Shown: one piece after another, positions 59,836 to 64,000 of the stretch | Layout of the letters: each line of letters begins with the position of its first letter | Numbering within the stretch: the first letter of the stretch is position 1 | Source of the DNA: Sphaeroforma sirkka | Taxonomy: Eukaryota > Opisthokonta > Ichthyosporea > Ichthyophonida | Direction of reading: 5' to 3' | NCBI GenBank assembly: GCA_001586965.3 | Contig: LUCW03000241.1 | Location: 48,501-112,500, forward strand | DNA: 64,000 bases | The notes under the pieces: generated by a model | Databases searched by the model: none | The model's input: only the letters and a program-made list of their open reading frames with translations | What the model was told of the DNA's origin: nothing | Position numbers and translations under genes: made by a program

Positions 59836-61207
59836 AGAGCTAGGTGTGGGCTCCCTGCAGAGGAAGCAGGGCTCACGACCACACCTATCTCTACGGTAGG
59901 TGCGTTTCCCACGCAGGCCTGGTAGAATCCCAGCGAAATGTTGGACTAGTCAGTACTTTTCTGGTTTGTTTTCCATTTTGGAATTTCGATACAGCGAGTG
60001 AGTCTTGGGAAAAACCCGATTGGTTGGGTTTAAACCCAGAATGAGTGGTTTACTTGTCCCGTGACATGTCGAGGAATAGTGATGACAGATTGTAGGTAAA
60101 ATTCACACACACATAAAGACATAAATATTTAGGCCCTGTTCTGACACAATAATACGGTCATTTTCGACGAAAATGTTCATTTATGCAAAAAAGAGCACTT
60201 TTCAAAATTCAAATTGGGCATCTTCTCAAAAAATCGGTTTGCAACGCAAACTTGAAAAATGTCCATACTTTCAAAATCACCTTTTTTTTTGAACATCTAT
60301 AATCGCGGTTTTACAAAAGTTTCAAAAGCTGTTTTTGCAAAAAAGAATGGCCAATTCTTTGAATTCACGTAAAATTTCTTTCGAAACTGTACAAAATACT
60401 CTTTCAAAAATAGAATCGGCGATATGTATGGTTGATCATTATGAAATATAATTCGTTCTTTCGTGGAAAAGGGCGCGTTGCTATACGAATTATGAAAGTA
60501 ACGTGCATGGGAATAATGTACACAATGTCAAAACATAAAAGGAATACTACACGCCAAACACGAAAGCAATAATTATTATAACTATACACACTATGGTGGA
60601 TGACAGCGAACAAGATGTTAATAAGGGTAATGTTTTAGGGTTTTTAAATGGTGTGGTTGATAAATGGTGTGGCACTTTCAGAATACGGCTATAATATATA
60701 TATTCTATCGATAATGAAACGAAAAATCTCAACAGTTAGCAGCACGAACAAAACGATACATGGCGCGTTTTGAGAAATGGCGCGGTTTCGTTTTTGCTCT
60801 TTCTATTTTTGGCGGTGTTCATGTTTACGTAGAAAAGCTGCCGTAGGCGTAAAAATCGACCGTTGGAAATGATGGCCGTTTTAAAAAGTATATAAGGAAC
60901 TCAAATATTTTTGAGAATGATGTTGTACCCATTTTAATTAAAATGAAAATTTGAAAATTTTAAAACGATCTAAAATGGACTTTTTTTTCAAAAATTGACA
61001 TTTTCATATTGAGTTGCAGGACAGGGCTTTACTAATTTTACATAATCGAAAGGTAAAAAATGCGCATCAACTAAACAATATTTTTTTATTATTTTCTCCA
61101 CGACCGCCGAATACACACGCTATAAAAAAAATAGTCATATGTACCTATATGTACCTATTCACGAAAATCTCCAACTCACTCTGGGGTATTTCTCTCTTTA
61201 TAGTATC
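59836..61207. other. Intergenic sequence, with a hairpin at its start
   Basis: 59842-59886 folds with outer arms AGGTGTGG/CCACACCT and inner CCCTGC/GCAGGG. From 60100 the DNA is A/T-rich with many TTCAAAA and AAAAAT words and no recognisable gene. Short minus frames at 60404-60732 show nothing known. The end presumably holds the promoter of the gene at 61208. Confidence 0.5.
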
Positions 61208-63174
61208 ATGACTGTTTCGGTCCCAAATAAGATTCTGAAAATTGGAGGAGTACCCGAACACTTCAACGAGCCAATCTACATCGGCAGCGAGGAGAAGGTG
61301 TGTTCTTGAGCTGGTTTCATGTTCACTGATATTCTGAGCGACCTGTTGGTTAGGAGAATTGAGGATATGTATATATATATTTGACAGTATCGCGGCGGAA
61401 GTTCCCATTTGGTCTGTTGTCTTTCTCTGTATCGCCATCTTGCTTATTATCTCCAGCGTGGCCGATATACGCAATTTTGAGACTTTGATTGTGACGGAGC
61501 AACCTGATGTTACAAAACGAGGGCTTGCTGATATCCAGCCAACCAGTCTAATGCATATTGTTTATAGAATCGTCTCCACACTCGTACGTGGATCGAATTA
61601 CTTACGATACTGAATTATTTATTCAAGTCTCATTTTTTTGGCCGCGGCTTCATGGTATAGTTTGGCAATACAATAACTTCCATGAACCGCGGTTGCCTAG
61701 ACCATGAGTTGTATCGTTGCTCGATGCCTTTTGTTTACATATCATTTGAAACAGACCCGTGTATGTGAAGAGATTTCGGTTCAACTTTGTTGCCGAATAA
61801 TTTGTGTTATTTAATTAAATATTTCTCAAATGTGTATCTTCATACGCTATATTCGTTCGAGTCTGTACGGTCACGACTTCGAAGCTTAGACTCTCAGTGA
61901 AAGTTCATACACATCAGCCAAAGCGTCCACCAAATATGTACTGTCTTCATCTTCGCGTGACGGCTGCGGTAATTTGTGGTGCTACGATAGCGACCCAAAA
62001 CCATTCTTGTTGCTAGGATACACAATCGTATCTGAGAAACAGCACACGAGCTGTGCTGTCAGTGTAAATGCCGCCTTTGCTGTATTTGTCATTTAACTAT
62101 AAGTATTGCATAAGCTTCATATCGCGTTTTGTACTTGTGTTGTTCTTTTTACTACTGTAGGCTGGCACGACTTATCACACAGTTAACGCTTACGTGGGCT
62201 ATTCATACGAGTAATTCTATATAGTCAGGTGTATTAGCTCATTCGTGGCGGTTAATTGTAATATTATGGTTTCAAGTTGGTAGTCGGTATCAGCATTTTT
62301 TTCAGAATAGTCTGGCTTTCGTATTATTTAGTCTATTGTCTGATCACTATACCTCACTCAGCTATACGGTGGTCGCAATGTTGACTTTGTGACCGTGAAT
62401 GGCGGAACTGGAGCCATGCTATCCCATTTGTACGAGGGCAAGATCGACGTTGCAATTGCGCTGACGGAATGTCTGGTGGCTGAGATCGAGAAAGGGGGAG
62501 ATCTTCAATTGCTCGGCAATTATGTTACGTCGCCTCTTGTGTGGGGTATATCTACTGGCCCTGATGTAAAATTATCTGTAGATGACCTGGAAGGTAAAGT
62601 ATTTGGAATCAGTAGGTACGGGTCAGGTAGTCACGTGATGGCTTATGTGCTAGCAGCACAGCGTGGTTGGGCTACCAAACCCACTTTCAAGGTGTGCAAT
62701 GATTTTGCTACCCTCAGGGAGGAAGTACAAAGCGGTGGCATAGATGCATTTTTATGGGAGACCTTCACGACCAAACCGTACGAGGATCGCGGCGAAGTGT
62801 CCATTATCGGTGGCATCCCCACCCCCTGGCCATGCTTTTCTATGGTGGCCAAGCGTGAGTACATCAATAGCAACGTCGACGAGCTGAAAACCATCATCAA
62901 TGGATTGCGCCAGGCTTGCACGTCTTTCAAGACTAATGAAGAGAAATCAATAGCGCGTGTGTGCAAAAAGCATCTGTTAACATTAGAGGACGCAAAGACA
63001 TGGTTTGACGGGGTTGTATACACAAAGTCGAACGCAATGTCACGCGCAAACTTGGAAAATACGAGGTCAATCTTGGTAGAGGCATCTGTGCTACCTCCTT
63101 CATGCGTAGATCCAGAAAACAAGAGGGATGTGGAGTCATATATATCCACTCTGGTGAGCGAGTTGGTCGAATGA
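61208..63174 (+). CDS. Periplasmic-binding-protein-fold (SsuA/THI5-like, Ca3427-type) protein, two exons
   Basis: Exon 1, 61208-61297, begins at an ATG and encodes LKIGGVPEHFNEPIYIGSEE, the typical first strand and ligand loop of this fold. Exon 2, 62362-63174, begins LYGGRNVDFVTVNGGTGAML and continues through IDVAIALTECLVAEI, SPLVWGISTG, GKVFGISRYGSGSHVMAYVL, IDAFLWETFTTKPY and IPTPWPCFSMVAKREY. The join is phase 0 (AAG|CTA) over a 1064-bp intron with GTGTGT donor and CTCACTCAG acceptor. The product is 300 residues, about the usual size. Related proteins have the two-lobed fold of bacterial nitrate/taurine and thiamine-precursor binding proteins. The ligand in eukaryotes is not known to me. 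There is no signal peptide, so it is probably intracellular. An extra small exon in the long intron is possible. Confidence 0.8.
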
Positions 63175-63397
63175 TTAGAACTCATATTCAATATATTAAC
63201 AGACAAAGAGATGCTAACAAGCAAGAAACGTGTAGTCGAGCCCTTGGCCTTTTAAATCGTATTGATCTTCCACTTTGCATTTGCTTACGAGAGTAGGTGC
63301 AGTATGTACCAAGTTCTCTATTCATTGACTTGATGAATGTCAAAGTGCGAAGTGCATAGAATCGAATTAGACTTTCACTTGTGAGCAAGTTTGACGT

Positions 63398-63645
63398 TTA
63401 CCTACAAACTGATTTCTCAGATAGCCCGAAGGCGACGAAAACATCAAGGGCGATAATGATAATTACTAGGAGAGCATCGATTGTGACCCATTTGTTCATA
63501 TCTGATTTGTTAGCTACTATTGGAACTAAATATGTACAAGGCACACGCCACACGGTCAATATGTAGCGGCTGATGGAGAATGACTTCGTCGTCGGTGCAA
63601 TGATATTCGAGGTCTCTGCCATCGCAGGTAGAGTTTCATAGACCT
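63398..63645 (-). CDS. Hypothetical protein or terminal exon with one membrane helix
   Basis: Minus-strand frame ending at 63398. The part from MAETSNIIAPTTKSFSISRY contains one strongly hydrophobic segment (IDALLVIIIIALDVFVAFGL) near the C terminus. A possible splice acceptor (CGATACCTAG) lies just upstream at about 63646, so this may be the last exon of a gene whose other exons lie beyond the repeat at 63662. It is convergent with the binding-protein gene. No family recognised. The single helix and clean stop are the only support. Confidence 0.3.
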
Positions 63646-63661
63646 CTAGGTATCGACGCAG

Positions 63662-63805
63662 CAGAATACAACTCAGGTGCCTATACTTCATTAAAAGCAG
63701 AATACAACTCAGGTGCCAATACTTCATTAACAGCAGAATACAACTCAGGTGCCTATACTTCATTAACAGCAGAATACAACTCAGGTGCCTACACTTCATT
63801 AATCA
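63662..63805. repeat. 36-bp minisatellite, four units
   Basis: Units start CAGAATACAACTCAGG at 63662, 63698, 63734 and 63770 with only a few differences. 36 is divisible by three, so both strands stay open across the array as 12-residue repeats (AEYNSGAYTSLT on plus, KYRHLSCILLLM on minus). No feature is recognised from 63806 to 64000. Confidence 0.85.
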
Positions 63806-64000
63806 GCATTAATCATGTCTTATTTCTATACTGAGAAAGTGCCTGCCCAGATAGGACGCATTAAATCGAAATCAGCTCTAAGCCTGTGTTGGAATTGAAC
63901 ATTGGGTCCACACAGGGGCAGGTACCAGCGAGTATTTCTCTGGATAAATACGGAAGGTAAGGGGACATATGTTACATCGATAGCTCTTCGTATCATGTCA

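Noticed and set aside
61359-61613. Hydrophobic 84-codon frame inside the binding-protein gene intron
   Set aside because: It has a possible membrane segment, but no start, splice or family evidence. It does not fit the binding-protein fold, so it was not used as an exon.
63662-63805. CRISPR-like array
   Set aside because: The 36-bp units are contiguous with no spacers, and the organism is eukaryotic. It is a minisatellite.

Overview
The window is nuclear DNA of a eukaryote. It has GT-AG introns whose phases fit across exon joins, very long (AT)n and (TG/CA)n arrays, and several families of LTR retrotransposon. It has few host genes and no bacterial operon features. I see two convincing host genes: a five-exon RNA-binding protein (24425-28040) and a two-exon periplasmic-binding-protein-fold gene (61208-63174). 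The species cannot be read from the sequence. A repeat-rich protist, for example a unicellular relative of animals such as an ichthyosporean, is my low-confidence guess.

Layout. 1-1266 is AT-rich low-complexity DNA ending in a (TG)n tract. 2723-8668 holds two short LTRs, a possible LINE relic and the 5' half of a Ty3/gypsy element (family A: gag, protease, RT). 8669-11399 is a Ty1/copia fragment between oppositely oriented LTRs. 11400-15816 is a second gypsy family (B), partly inverted, around a T-rich non-coding stretch with three tandem CRE palindromes. 16206-21100 is a third gypsy-like family (C) with a Dam-like methyltransferase-fold segment between RNase H and a DDE integrase. 21240-22960 is a second AT block. 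22961-28430 carries the RNA-binding gene. 28685-42272 is a patchwork of copia and gypsy pieces, including a 1.47-kb inverted repeat. 42277-44012 is a third AT block ending in (CA)n. 44551-47237 is the 3' half of a family A gypsy element. 47773-53587 is the only complete copia copy, on the minus strand, nested inside another copia copy. 53588-56138 is more scrambled copia, a gag fragment and two AT arrays, one fused into a copia LTR. 56139-59835 is a second family C copy, broken by a 757-bp LTR-like insertion and by a 235-bp element. 59836-64000 is host DNA with the binding-protein gene and a 36-bp minisatellite.

The copia family dominates. Its LTR is about 450 bp (TGTAGAAAAAT...AAATTCACA) with a conserved TATAAATA, AATAAA and an internal stem-loop. 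Its internal part encodes gag with two CCHC knuckles, protease, DDE integrase, RT and RNase H, in that order. Nearly all copies are broken by frameshifts, deletions and abrupt strand switches. Three of the five copies that reach one RT site share the same one-base deletion there. The retroelements interact by nested insertion and rearrangement, not as a pathway. The two host genes appear unrelated in function.
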